Shown piece by piece: positions 28,583 through 37,762 of a stretch of 64,000 bases of DNA. A program made the translations under genes and the position numbers. Position 1 is the first letter of the stretch. Every line of letters starts with the position of its first letter. The notes under the pieces were generated by a model that saw only the letters and a list, made by a program, of their open reading frames with translations, was not told the origin of the DNA and made no database searches. This DNA is from Shewanella mesophila. GTDB taxonomy: Bacteria; Pseudomonadota; Gammaproteobacteria; Enterobacterales; Shewanellaceae. Location of the stretch: the NCBI RefSeq assembly GCF_019457515.1, contig NZ_CP080421.1, positions 682,001 to 746,000 of the forward strand, given 5' to 3'.

Positions 28583-28683
28583 TTATTTACCTAAGAAACG
28601 CTGAAAATAGACACCGTTGCAAAGCAGCGGTGGAGCAATAGTTATACGGCACAGACCCGTTAAAGGTCAATCTCCCTGTTAAT

Positions 28684-28929
28684 TCATGGGTGCTGCGCAA
28701 GCGTGTTATCTTTGTGTCGAATCGCTATAGATTCGTCATCTTCACTGTATTCCACCACAAGTTCAGAGCGCGATAATGCTTGCTTACATTGTGCTATAGC
28801 ACTCGCCATCGCGTGATCATCCATCGCAGCAAAACTGCCATCTTCCATCTGGGTCAATAAAAACTCTTTTATTAAGTTCTCCAATGTTGCTTGGGGAAGC
28901 TGCAATAACGACTGATATGGCACTAACAT
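28684..28929 (-). CDS. yheU: UPF0270 family protein YheU
   Basis: 81 residues starting MLVPYQSLLQLPQATLENLIKEFLL, matching the small UPF0270/YheU family (about 72 aa in E. coli) with its ALSRSELVVEYSEDDESIAI core; the C-terminus is slightly longer. Function unknown. It lies 11 bp downstream of yheT and about 100 bp before prkB on the same strand, so the three are probably co-transcribed. Confidence 0.88.
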   Translation of the reverse strand: MLVPYQSLLQLPQATLENLIKEFLLTQMEDGSFAAMDDHAMASAIAQCKQALSRSELVVEYSEDDESIAIRHKDNTLAQHP

Positions 28930-28940
28930 GGTTTTTATCC

Positions 28941-29909
28941 TTAGCCGAACAGAAAGTGGAGAATACGTTTTTCTAAATAGTATTTGGGATGCAAGGGACT
29001 ACCCCCATCAATAAAGCCAACGTGTCCCCCGTTGCTATGCAGTTCATAGGTGACGGCTGGGGCTAAATCATCGTGGGCTGGGATCACTTCATCATTCATA
29101 AAGGGATCGTCTTTAGCGTGAATCACCAGTGTTGGCTTGGTGATATGGCGCAAATAGGGAAGGCCACTGGCACGCTGGTAATAATCTTCAACGCCAGTAA
29201 ATCCATGCAGTGGCGCCGTCACCCTGTCATCAAATTGATGAAAGGTGGTTAATTGGGCCACTTCAGCTTGTGTGACAGGCATTTGGGTATTTAGGTTTGG
29301 AAGGCTGAGTTTATCATGCACTTTTTGTTGTAGCTGCTTGATTAAGTAACTCTGATAGACTTTTGAAAAGCCACTCTTGAGCCTTGTTGCGCAGGCGCCG
29401 AGTTGCAATGGGGCCGATACGATCACGCCAGCGTTAACTAGGCTTGTCTCTCTGTGTTCACCCAAATACTTGGTCAATACATTGCCGCCAAGGCTATAGC
29501 CCACTGCGGATATCGGGCTATTAGGATATTGCGCTGCAATCATGGTTAAGCTGGTGTGTAAGTCTTGAGTATCGCCACTGTGGTAACTTCGAGCCAGACG
29601 GTTGGTGACACCCGAGCAACTTCTATGGTGATGGACGACTGCACATATGCCCTTATCAGCCAACATGGTGAGAAGGCGCCTAATATAATGTGAGTCAGCG
29701 CTTCCCTCTAGGCCATGAACCAGTATGACTATGGGGTTACCTTGAGTTGGCGTACCCAGCCAATCGAGATCAATAAAATCACCATCATCTAGCTCCAGCC
29801 GTTGCCTTGTTAACTCAGGTCTGTCCACCTTAGTCAGTACAGGCAGGATCGTTTGGATATGAGGGTTTCTCGCCCACCATGGTGGCGTAAATAGAGGCTT
29901 TGTCATCAT
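28941..29909 (-). CDS. yheT: YheT family alpha/beta hydrolase
   Basis: 322 residues. Starts MMTKPLFTPPWWARNPHIQTILP, a family hallmark. Nucleophile Ser in GYSLGGN (about 144), Asp in HAKDDPFM and His in GGHVGFID complete the triad. Cytosolic esterase or lipase of unknown natural substrate. Either of the first two Met codons may start it. First gene of yheT-yheU-prkB. Confidence 0.9.
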   Translation of the reverse strand: MMTKPLFTPPWWARNPHIQTILPVLTKVDRPELTRQRLELDDGDFIDLDWLGTPTQGNPIVILVHGLEGSADSHYIRRLLTMLADKGICAVVHHHRSCSGVTNRLARSYHSGDTQDLHTSLTMIAAQYPNSPISAVGYSLGGNVLTKYLGEHRETSLVNAGVIVSAPLQLGACATRLKSGFSKVYQSYLIKQLQQKVHDKLSLPNLNTQMPVTQAEVAQLTTFHQFDDRVTAPLHGFTGVEDYYQRASGLPYLRHITKPTLVIHAKDDPFMNDEVIPAHDDLAPAVTYELHSNGGHVGFIDGGSPLHPKYYLEKRILHFLFG

Positions 29910-30041
29910 TGGCTATTGCTGAATATTAAAACGTGTGTTTAATTATGAGAAGTAACGCTAGTGTAACACAGATCCTTGGACTGAAATTAAGGCACCTTTT
30001 GGCCTAACATCCACGGCGTAATATTAAGGATAGCGGAGACA

Positions 30042-30548
30042 ATGAATAGACGTACTTTTTTAGTCACGGCTCTCGCGGGGACAGGAGCGCTAGCGATCGG
30101 GGTTAATCTCTACAGTCCTTCCTACGTGGGCGTGAACAAGAATCTCGATAGTGAGCATCGACTGGTATTTAGCTTACTTGTCCCCGTGTTTCTTGATGGC
30201 GCTCTACCACAAACTGGATCCTTACGAGTAGCGGCGCAAAACCGTACTATAGATGCAATTGTGGCAACGGTGGCCTTGTTACCCGCAGATGCTCGCGAGG
30301 AGTTGGAACAACTGTTAACACTGCTAGAATCTCGTCTGGGATTACTGCTGCTCACTGGCAGTATGACACCGCTGCTACTTAGATCGCCCCATGAACTCAT
30401 CGAGATGTTAGAAAAATGGCGATCGAGTTATCTCGATATGATGGTAATCGCTTACCAAGGATTAAGAGAGCTGGTGATGGCCAGTTATTACGCTTGTCCA
30501 GAGCATTGGGGGCGATTAAATTATGAGAAGCCCATCTTGTTCGGCTAA
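30042..30548 (+). CDS. TAT-exported small protein, partner of the GMC oxidoreductase
   Basis: 168 residues. The N-terminus MNRRTFLVTALAGTGALAIG is a twin-arginine signal. The rest is helical (EHRLVFSLLVPVFLDGALP; LLTLLESRLGLLLLTGSMTPLLL; YACPEHWGRLNYEKPILFG) and resembles the small subunit (subunit 3) that accompanies membrane gluconate or GMC-type dehydrogenases. The downstream GMC gene has no signal peptide, so this protein may carry it through Tat; that is inference from the gene pair. Confidence 0.65.
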   Translation: MNRRTFLVTALAGTGALAIGVNLYSPSYVGVNKNLDSEHRLVFSLLVPVFLDGALPQTGSLRVAAQNRTIDAIVATVALLPADAREELEQLLTLLESRLGLLLLTGSMTPLLLRSPHELIEMLEKWRSSYLDMMVIAYQGLRELVMASYYACPEHWGRLNYEKPILFG

Positions 30549-30610
30549 CCCGCTATCGTCGGTTTGTCACTTCATAATATAAAAAGATTATTCAGCTCGG
30601 AGGTAGAGTC

Positions 30611-32203
30611 TTGGCCATACAAGATCCCATAGTAGAAGGTTTAGCCAAGGGCTGGAATCATATTGATGCCAGCCAAGTTAGCACTCCCTTAACGCTCGAA
30701 GCCGACGTGGTTATCGTTGGTAGTGGCGCAGGTGGCGGCGTAGCTGCAGAGATCATGGCTGAAGCTGGCTTATCGGTGATCATTGTCGAAGGCGGGCCAC
30801 TGAAGTCGTCCGAGAGCTTTAATATGGAGGAGCGACGAGCCTATCCAAACCTCTATCAACAAGCTGCGTCGATGAAAACCAAAGATAAAGCGATTGGGAT
30901 ATTTCAAGGCAGGGCGGTGGGAGGTTCAACCACAGTTAATTGGACTACATCGATCCGTACACCTGATAATGCATTAGCGTTTTGGGCAAAAGAGAAATCT
31001 GTTAAGGGGCTATCCACAGAATCACTTGCCCCTTGGTTTGCCAAGATGGAACAGCGACTCAATATCAGTAAATGGGAGTTTGAGCCCAATCGTAACAATA
31101 TGGCGCTAAAGCAGGGATGTGAGGCATTAGGTTGGGATCACACAGTGATCAAACGTAATGTGGCTGGTTGTTGGAATACGGGATATTGCGGTATGGGGTG
31201 TCCTGTTAATGCGAAGCAATCGATGTTGGTGACTACCATTCCAGCGGCGTTAGAGCGTGGAGCCACCTTAGTTAGCCGTGCAAAAGTGGCCAAAATTGAA
31301 TATCACCAAGATAAAATTTTTGGATTGAAGGCCCAAGCACTCAGTGAAACATTAACGCCTACTGGCGTTGAGTTGTTATTTAAGGCCAAACATTACATCT
31401 TGAGTGCCGGCGCGATTCATACTCCTGCCTTGATGATGCGATCTAAACTGCCCGATCCCTACGGCATTATCGGCAAACGGACCTTTTTACACCCAACGGT
31501 ACTGAGTGGTGCGCTGTTTAACGATGCGATTAACGGTCATAGCGGTGCGCCGCAATCTATCTATTCAGATCAATTTGTTTGGCAAAATGGGGCCGCTGGC
31601 GATCTGGGTTACAAGCTGGAAGTACCGCCTGTTCACCCGATTTTAATCGCGTCGAAAACCTTAGGTTATGGCCAAAGCCATGCGGATCTGATGGCGCAGT
31701 TTAATCAACTTCAAGTCACGATTGCCTTGGTCAGAGATGGTTATCATCCCGATAGCCAAGGTGGACAGGTCGAATTAACTGAACACGGATTTACCCTAGA
31801 CTACCCTCTCAGCAATGCTTTCTGGGAAGCGGCTCGACGGGCATTTGCCAGCATGGCAGAGCTTCAATTTGCCGCTGGTGCCGAAAAAGTATTACCCATC
31901 AGCGAGGGCATGTCGATGCTATCAAGTTGGCCACAAGCCAAAAAAGCGATTGCAGAGATGAACTTAGCACCGCTAAAAACCATAGTGGCGAGTGCACATG
32001 TGATGGGAGGTTGCCCAATGGGAGAAGACCCTAAGATGTCGATGGTGAACAGCGAAGGGCGCTCACACTACTTTGAAAATCTGTCGGTGATGGATGGCTC
32101 GTTATTTCCAACCAGCTTAGGCGCTAATCCGCAGCTGTCAATTTATGGGATCACCGCAAGAAACGCGACACTGCTGGCGGAAGAGCTTAAGTCAAAAAGC
32201 TGA
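30611..32203 (+). CDS. GMC family FAD-dependent oxidoreductase
   Basis: 530 residues from TTG 30611, with GGAGG 8-13 nt upstream. Rossmann FAD motif GSGAGGGVAAEIMAEAG at about 36-52; GRAVGGSTTVNW; C-terminal GMC block with the His and Asn of the active site (SAHVMGGCPMG; DGSLFPTSLGANPQLSIYG). A Cys cluster NVAGCWNTGYCGMGC (about 194-208) is typical of the long-chain alcohol/cholesterol oxidase-like branch. Substrate unknown, probably an alcohol or sterol-like compound. Follows the TAT protein gene by 62 bp. Confidence 0.85.
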   Translation: MAIQDPIVEGLAKGWNHIDASQVSTPLTLEADVVIVGSGAGGGVAAEIMAEAGLSVIIVEGGPLKSSESFNMEERRAYPNLYQQAASMKTKDKAIGIFQGRAVGGSTTVNWTTSIRTPDNALAFWAKEKSVKGLSTESLAPWFAKMEQRLNISKWEFEPNRNNMALKQGCEALGWDHTVIKRNVAGCWNTGYCGMGCPVNAKQSMLVTTIPAALERGATLVSRAKVAKIEYHQDKIFGLKAQALSETLTPTGVELLFKAKHYILSAGAIHTPALMMRSKLPDPYGIIGKRTFLHPTVLSGALFNDAINGHSGAPQSIYSDQFVWQNGAAGDLGYKLEVPPVHPILIASKTLGYGQSHADLMAQFNQLQVTIALVRDGYHPDSQGGQVELTEHGFTLDYPLSNAFWEAARRAFASMAELQFAAGAEKVLPISEGMSMLSSWPQAKKAIAEMNLAPLKTIVASAHVMGGCPMGEDPKMSMVNSEGRSHYFENLSVMDGSLFPTSLGANPQLSIYGITARNATLLAEELKSKS

Positions 32204-32258
32204 TGTAGGTTCCTCAGCTCAACTTTACTTAGTTTAATTTACTTCAGATCACTTTACC

Positions 32259-32699
32259 TCAGGAACTCAAAAGCTCCGGGTAAAGGTTTGCGTCGATACC
32301 AAACAAACTAAGATAGCGTGGCAGATTATGCGAGGTTTCTTCGGCCGCATACTGTCTTAACTTATGTAAAATCAGCCCTTGTTCTTTACGCTCTAGCATC
32401 AATTCAACATCGAGCATTTGCTGATATTCATTCTCTGCTAGATTGTGTTTACTTAGTTTTCTAAGGCGGCGGTAAGGTTGTAATATCCGCTGCTCCCACC
32501 TGTCTATTTGCTCAAAAAGTTGCTGCCATGCGTCGGTACTGAGCCAATAACTTTGGCTGTCTAGCCAACGGGAGAGTAGCAGCAGATTAACGTTAACGCC
32601 GTGCGCGTCTTGTAATTTAATACACGCTTCCTGCAGCTTGGCATAAAGCCCATCACACTCTTGCCATAGCGACAAATCGAAGTGGTTTAGATAGGTCAT
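32259..32699 (-). CDS. TIGR02444 family protein of unknown function
   Basis: 146 residues from ATG 32699, chosen because AAGG lies 9 nt upstream; ATG 32708 is in frame but has the same AAGG directly against it. The core FDLSLWQECDGLYAKLQEACIKLQDAHGVNVNLLLLSRWL fits the TIGR02444 (DUF2390) pattern. It is all-helical and cytoplasmic. It follows yheS on the same strand by about 50 bp, the usual neighbour in Shewanella and Vibrio, and is likely co-transcribed. Confidence 0.82.
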   Translation of the reverse strand: MTYLNHFDLSLWQECDGLYAKLQEACIKLQDAHGVNVNLLLLSRWLDSQSYWLSTDAWQQLFEQIDRWEQRILQPYRRLRKLSKHNLAENEYQQMLDVELMLERKEQGLILHKLRQYAAEETSHNLPRYLSLFGIDANLYPELLSS

Positions 32700-32750
32700 T
32701 ATTGTCATCCTTGTTACAAATAAATGTTTAGATCTGTGAGTATTGGCCGC

Positions 32751-34664
32751 TTAGATTAACTCGGCTTTGACACTTTGCTCTACCGTCTCGATCTCTTCTT
32801 GCAGTTCAAGCCATTCGAGTTCACTCTCTTCAAGGGCCTGAGTTAGCTTAGTTCGCTCACTTAATACCTCGGTGAGCTTGGCTTTATTATCGGCATCATA
32901 CAAGCTGGTATCTGCGAGCATATTCTCAAGCTCACTTAACCTTTCGGTATACTGCTGCTGGCTTTTTTCCAGTTTGTTTTGCACTTTCTTCATGGGCGAA
33001 AGTTTTTGTCTTAATTCCGCTTCGAGACGTTTTTGCAATTTTTTATCTTGAGCCGGTGATGCCTCTAGCGCAGTTTCGCTCTTATTTTCACTCTTGGCGG
33101 CATCGAGTAACCACTGATGATAGTCATCCAGATCGCCATCGAAGCTGCGCACTTCGCCCTGATCGACCAAGTAGTAATCGCTGCAACTGAGGCGCAACAG
33201 GTGCCTATCGTGGGAAACGATGATCATTGCACCTTCAAATGACTGCAGCGCCATCGTCAGCGCATGACGCATCTCAAGATCTAGATGGTTGGTGGGTTCA
33301 TCGAGCAGCAATAGGTTAGGGCGTTGCCATACCAGCAGCGCTAACACTAAGCGCGCCTTCTCTCCGCCAGAGAAGGGACGGACAGGAGCGAGCGCCATAT
33401 CACCGTTAAAACCAAAGCCGCCTAAGAAGTCGCGCAGCTCTTGCTCTCTATGATTAGGTGATAGACGACTTAGATGTTGCAATGGCGAATCATCTAAGCG
33501 GAGAAATTCAATTTGATGCTGAGCGAAGTAACCAATATTAAGCCCTGGATTGGTTTCATAGATACCGCTCATGGGCTTAAGCTGTTCAGATAACAACTTA
33601 ATGAGTGTCGATTTACCCGCGCCATTACGGCCAAGTAGGCCGATACGCGCACCAGGGACTAAGTTTAGGTGTACATGATTTAAGATGGCTTTATCGCCAT
33701 AGCCCACTGAGACCTGCTCCATTTTTACCAATGGGTTAGGGAGCGCCTCAGGTGCTCTGAACTCCATATAAAATGGACTATCGGCTTTAGAGGGCAAGAG
33801 TTCAGTCATGCGTTCGAGTGCTTTTAGGCGACTCTGCGCTTGCTTAGCCTTACTGGCTTTATAGCGGAAACGGTCGACAAATGACTGCATGTGCGAGCGT
33901 TCTTTCTGTTGACGCTCAAAAGCCACTTGTTGCTGCGCCATGCGCTCGGCTCTAATACGTTCAAAGGCGCTGTAATTACCTTTGTAGTAGTTAAGTTTAT
34001 GGTGCTCTACATGGACTATCTCGTCGACAATCGCATCGATAAAGTCTCTGTCATGACTGATTAAGATTAGTGTGCCCTGATAAGACTTAATCCAACCTTC
34101 AAGCCAATACATGGTATCTAAATCTAAATGGTTGGTTGGCTCATCGAGGAGTAGTAGTTCTGAGCGACACAATAGTGCTTGGGCCAAGTTAAGGCGCATG
34201 CGCCAACCACCGGAAAAGCTCTTAACGGGATTTTTTTGCTCACTTTCACTAAACCCCAAGCCAGCTAATAAGCTTGCTGCACGAGAATGAATAGCATAAC
34301 CGCCAATGGCATCGATCTTTCCATGGAGTAACGCGATTGCATGGCCATCGTCATCTAGTTGGGCTTGATGCAGCTGCTGCTCAAGCTGACGATATTCTCG
34401 GTCACCATCGATAACATACTCCAGCGCACTGACATCCAGCGCTGGCGTTTCCTGTGCCACTGTAGATATTTGCCAGCCGCTTGGAACATTGATCTCACCC
34501 TTATCTAAGCTCAAGTGCCCTAAAATTAAGGCGAGTAGTGATGACTTACCTGTGCCATTGGCACCAACCAACCCCACTTTATGCCCGGGATAGATGGTTA
34601 GTGACGTTTCGTCCAATAAGGTTTTGGTGCCACGAATAAGCTGCGCTTGAGTAATGGTGATCAT
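32751..34664 (-). CDS. yheS: ABC-F family ATPase YheS
   Basis: 637 residues from ATG 34664; a TTG start ten codons earlier gives residues not found in E. coli YheS. Two ABC domains with Walker A VGANGTGKSS and LGRNGAGKST, signatures FSGGWRMRL and FSGGEKARL, and Walker B LLLLDEPTNHLDL twice; the inter-domain arm is rich in Arg/Lys/Gln, and the C-terminus is a coiled coil (about 545-637). No membrane domain. ABC-F proteins act on ribosomes to resolve stalling. Confidence 0.94.
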   Translation of the reverse strand: MITITQAQLIRGTKTLLDETSLTIYPGHKVGLVGANGTGKSSLLALILGHLSLDKGEINVPSGWQISTVAQETPALDVSALEYVIDGDREYRQLEQQLHQAQLDDDGHAIALLHGKIDAIGGYAIHSRAASLLAGLGFSESEQKNPVKSFSGGWRMRLNLAQALLCRSELLLLDEPTNHLDLDTMYWLEGWIKSYQGTLILISHDRDFIDAIVDEIVHVEHHKLNYYKGNYSAFERIRAERMAQQQVAFERQQKERSHMQSFVDRFRYKASKAKQAQSRLKALERMTELLPSKADSPFYMEFRAPEALPNPLVKMEQVSVGYGDKAILNHVHLNLVPGARIGLLGRNGAGKSTLIKLLSEQLKPMSGIYETNPGLNIGYFAQHQIEFLRLDDSPLQHLSRLSPNHREQELRDFLGGFGFNGDMALAPVRPFSGGEKARLVLALLVWQRPNLLLLDEPTNHLDLEMRHALTMALQSFEGAMIIVSHDRHLLRLSCSDYYLVDQGEVRSFDGDLDDYHQWLLDAAKSENKSETALEASPAQDKKLQKRLEAELRQKLSPMKKVQNKLEKSQQQYTERLSELENMLADTSLYDADNKAKLTEVLSERTKLTQALEESELEWLELQEEIETVEQSVKAELI

Positions 34665-34840
34665 TGCGGTCGATTTGATACTACATGGAGACAATTGGGA
34701 GAGGATAATAGCGTAGAAACGGCTATTTTAGCCACTCTTTAGGCGGAACTATTTCCAACTAATTGGAGTCTTTTTGATCTGCTTATGGCAAAATGCATCC
34801 ATCAACACAGCTATTGTTATGTCAGCAGGTTAATTGCAGC

Positions 34841-35041
34841 GTGAGTAGAATCAGAGTCAAGAAACGTTTTGTTGCTGGGGCAAAGTGCCCTAAATGTAAA
34901 GCGGCCGACACCATTGTCTTATTTAAAGAGCAGGGCGTTGAGACCGTTGAGTGCGTCGAATGCGACTATCGCGACCAGCAAACCGAAGAGCAAGTGGCCG
35001 CTAAGGCAACAGGCGGCGTCATCGGTGTGTTTAAGCCATAG
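34841..35041 (+). CDS. yheV: YheV family putative zinc ribbon protein
   Basis: 66 residues from GTG 34841, equal to E. coli YheV; the longer frame from 34793 has 16 extra residues without family support. CPKC at about 17-20 and CVEC at about 39-42 form a zinc ribbon, after the family motif IRVKKRFVAGAKCPKC; it ends GGVIGVFKP. Function unknown. It is divergent from yheS, as in E. coli where kefB and kefG intervene; those are absent here. Confidence 0.85.
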   Translation: MSRIRVKKRFVAGAKCPKCKAADTIVLFKEQGVETVECVECDYRDQQTEEQVAAKATGGVIGVFKP

Positions 35042-35061
35042 CCGCGCCGAGTCTACTCTAT

Positions 35062-35101
35062 GCTAGAAGCTAGAAGCTAGAAGCTAGAAGCTAGAAGCTA
35101 G
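35062..35101. repeat. Seven-bp tandem repeat (GCTAGAA, 5.7 copies)
   Basis: Perfect GCTAGAA units run from 35062 to 35101. The stop codon of the minus-strand gene 35098-35409 (TAG) falls inside the array. Unit number is likely to vary between strains by slippage; the stop is provided by the unit itself, so copy changes would not alter the protein. Confidence 0.95.
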
Positions 35102-35409
35102 TCTCTAAAACCATCTTGTAAGAATAGATGCCGGGTTTGGTTAAAGCGTGATTCGTCGGTGTCGATGAAATCGATGGCAAGTTGTGCATTCTCTTGGCGA
35201 AACTTGTCTAACTTGGCTATCTCATATTCATTCATTACGATATTCATCGCTTCAATAGTCCATTCGCACTCACCTAAGCCAATATCGACCTCATCGGGAT
35301 CATAATGGCTTACCATCCAATCTTGTAATTGCTCGGCTGAGATCTGCTTGTTTTTCCACAGCATTAATTGCTCAACTAGCTGAGCTTTGCTGATGTTTGC
35401 TTTTGTCAT
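35098..35409 (-). CDS. Conserved hypothetical protein
   Basis: 103 residues from ATG 35409 (a GTG at 35421 is the alternative). Acidic and mostly helical: KANISKAQLVEQLMLWKNKQISAEQLQDWMVSHYDPDEVDIGLGECEWTIE... I do not recognise the family. The pattern suggests a small cytoplasmic protein with an N-terminal helical domain. Its stop codon lies in a 7-bp tandem repeat. A MITE-end-like motif sits 21 bp upstream of the start. Confidence 0.65.
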   Translation of the reverse strand: MTKANISKAQLVEQLMLWKNKQISAEQLQDWMVSHYDPDEVDIGLGECEWTIEAMNIVMNEYEIAKLDKFRQENAQLAIDFIDTDESRFNQTRHLFLQDGFRD

Positions 35410-35429
35410 TATCTCTAACACTCTATTTC

Positions 35430-35447
35430 TTATACTGATTGGTATAA
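35430..35447. repeat. Short copy of the MITE-end motif
   Basis: TTATACTGATTGGTATAA equals the tip of the terminal repeat of the element at 21804-22070. No further homology to the element was seen around it. Confidence 0.6.
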
Positions 35448-35548
35448 AACATTGTCAATTAATGGCAGCTAGGATAACCATTAATGGCCAAAGATGCGAC
35501 GGCTTAAGCGAGGTTAAGCACTTAAGCCGTTTGGCTGAGAAAGGTTCA

Positions 35549-37471
35549 CTAAAACTTAAATCGTGATACCAATTCGTTTAGCTGCACCGCCATCTCTCGC
35601 AGATCGCTACAATCTAAAGAGGTCTGGCGTACGACTTCACTGCTGGCTCTTGAGATATCTGCAATCGCGGTAACATGGGGGTTAATCTCACCGACCACAT
35701 TCGATTGTTCGCCGGTTGCGGTTGCGATCTGCACACTCATCTCATTCATTGCCAAAATATTCTCAGAGATACTTTGCAGATGTTCGCCAGAGGTGATCGC
35801 CTCCTGCTGGCTTTGTTCACTTAAGGCGGTGCTCTGGGCAATGGCTTCAACTACATCGCGGGTTTTAGCTTGCAGCTTTTCGATGATATGACGAATATCT
35901 TCAGTTGATGCGTGGCTGCGTGATGCTAAGGTTCGCACTTCGTCGGCGACCACAGCAAAACCGCGTCCTTGTTCGCCAGCTCTAGCGGCCTCAATGGCAG
36001 CGTTAAGCGCCAGCAGGTTCGTTTGTTCAGACACTGCGCGGATCACTTCTAACACGGTATCAATGGAGTTGGCATCTTCCGCCAGCTGACTAATGGTTTG
36101 GCTGGTATGGTTGAGCTGCTCACTCATGGTGGCGACACTGGCTATGGTGTTTTGCACCGACAGGTTACCTTGGCCGACAGATTCATCGGCGACTTGCGCA
36201 TTTTGCGCGGCATTATTTGCACTGCCTGCGATCTCTTCGGCTGTCATACCCATCTCATGGATTGCGGTCGCCACTTGTTCAATTTTACTCACCTGCTCAT
36301 TGATCTCATGTTCCATATGTTTGGCTTGATTATCTATGCGCTCGACGGCATCAAACAGATCATTCCCAGTTGCAGAAACACTCTGTAAGGTTTTACTAAG
36401 ATAGCCAACAAATTGGTTGTACCCCTGTGCCATACTGCCGGTCTCATCTTTTCGGGTGTCATCGAGCCGTATGGTCAGGTCGCCTTCTCCTTCGCCGATA
36501 GACTTGAGCATTTTGGCTAACTCACCAAACGGGGCGATGAGGCGGTTAATTAGCCAGGTGCTGCTGACCATGATAATTAGCGCCAGTACTATCCCCATAA
36601 TCACTAACGACCAAGTTGCATCATTGATGGCGCCATACAACTCATCTTTGGGTATTTCTGCAATCAGGTACCAACCTATGGTGTCGAGATAACGACTCGC
36701 CACTAAGGTATCCACACCGTCTTTGCGGTATTCAGAGGTTGCAAACACTTTTTGATTCATCAGTTGACTGACATCGATATCGCCCAGTTCGCTAACACTC
36801 TTACCTACGTTGGCGGTATCGGCGTGGATTTTGATTATCCCTTTCCCGTCGGTTAAAAATACCAAGCCATTCTCGCCGATATGATACTGCCTAACATTGT
36901 TAGCTAAGCTGTCCAGCGATAGTCCCACCCCAGCCACACCGCTAGCTTGACCGTTAATTTTGACCAAATAATTAATAAATAAAGTCAAGGTATGGTTAAG
37001 GTCATCAACATCAATGGCGAGATCATATTCTTTACCACTGGCGAGAAAGTTATAGAACCATTTATCGCGACTGTCTGTTGGCGAAATGGTTTTAAATAAG
37101 CCCTCGTGAGTAAAGTAATTGCCTGTATTTTTAGAGACTAAGAAAGCGGTAATGGTATTGAATTTTTGCTGAATATTCGCAAGTGACTCGATCAGTTCAG
37201 GTTGAATATCTTTTGGTTCGCTTTGGTTAATATAAGATTGATATTTAAGATTATTCACCATCACTTTGGAGATAGTTATCGGCGTTAACAGTTGACCATT
37301 GACGTCATTAGCGACCTCGCCAAGTGCAGCGGGTAGTTCTCGATTAAGGGTGCCGTCTAAGATGATGTTGCGACTATTAGTCATCGCATAGAGACTAATT
37401 AAAAAGATGGATAAAACCACTGATATGATAGTAGCGAGTACAACTTTTTGGCGAATATTGAGTGTTAGCAT
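35549..37471 (-). CDS. Methyl-accepting chemotaxis protein with Cache sensor
   Basis: 640 residues. TM1 (about 9-29), a large periplasmic region of about 250 residues of the double-Cache type ([54 protein letters not shown]), TM2 (about 285-307), HAMP, then the signalling coiled coil with the hairpin tip [38 protein letters not shown] shown here in parts. It binds a small ligand and signals through CheA/CheW. The ligand cannot be read from sequence. Monocistronic. Confidence 0.93.
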   Translation of the reverse strand: MLTLNIRQKVVLATIISVVLSIFLISLYAMTNSRNIILDGTLNRELPAALGEVANDVNGQLLTPITISKVMVNNLKYQSYINQSEPKDIQPELIESLANIQQKFNTITAFLVSKNTGNYFTHEGLFKTISPTDSRDKWFYNFLASGKEYDLAIDVDDLNHTLTLFINYLVKINGQASGVAGVGLSLDSLANNVRQYHIGENGLVFLTDGKGIIKIHADTANVGKSVSELGDIDVSQLMNQKVFATSEYRKDGVDTLVASRYLDTIGWYLIAEIPKDELYGAINDATWSLVIMGIVLALIIMVSSTWLINRLIAPFGELAKMLKSIGEGEGDLTIRLDDTRKDETGSMAQGYNQFVGYLSKTLQSVSATGNDLFDAVERIDNQAKHMEHEINEQVSKIEQVATAIHEMGMTAEEIAGSANNAAQNAQVADESVGQGNLSVQNTIASVATMSEQLNHTSQTISQLAEDANSIDTVLEVIRAVSEQTNLLALNAAIEAARAGEQGRGFAVVADEVRTLASRSHASTEDIRHIIEKLQAKTRDVVEAIAQSTALSEQSQQEAITSGEHLQSISENILAMNEMSVQIATATGEQSNVVGEINPHVTAIADISRASSEVVRQTSLDCSDLREMAVQLNELVSRFKF

Positions 37472-37729
37472 AGCGCTTTCTCCTTATATGGAAATAAGTA
37501 TAGGAGAGAAACGCCATGCTGGAGCGGAATGTCTCAATAGAAATGACTGATAAATTTGAGGTTATTAGCAGCAAAGAATTAGTTCGAAAAAGTACTATAA
37601 CTTAAATAACTATGGTTGAATTTGGCCCCAGATCTAGGCCTGTTATTGGATGTGGTATGGATCGCAATCAATGAAAAATAGTTGTTAATGGCGGTTACAA
37701 GTGTTGCGTTGTGACTGGGCTCGCGGTAG

Positions 37730-37762
37730 TTTGATGTGTTTTTTATCTTGGATCACATCAAA
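37730..37762. promoter_or_regulatory. Inverted repeat overlapping the MFS gene start
   Basis: TTTGATGTG (37730-37738) and CACATCAAA (37754-37762) form 9-bp perfect arms with a 15-bp spacer, the right arm touching the ATG at 37762. No normal Shine-Dalgarno is seen in the spacer. It could be a dimeric regulator site or an mRNA hairpin hiding the start codon. Confidence 0.45.
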
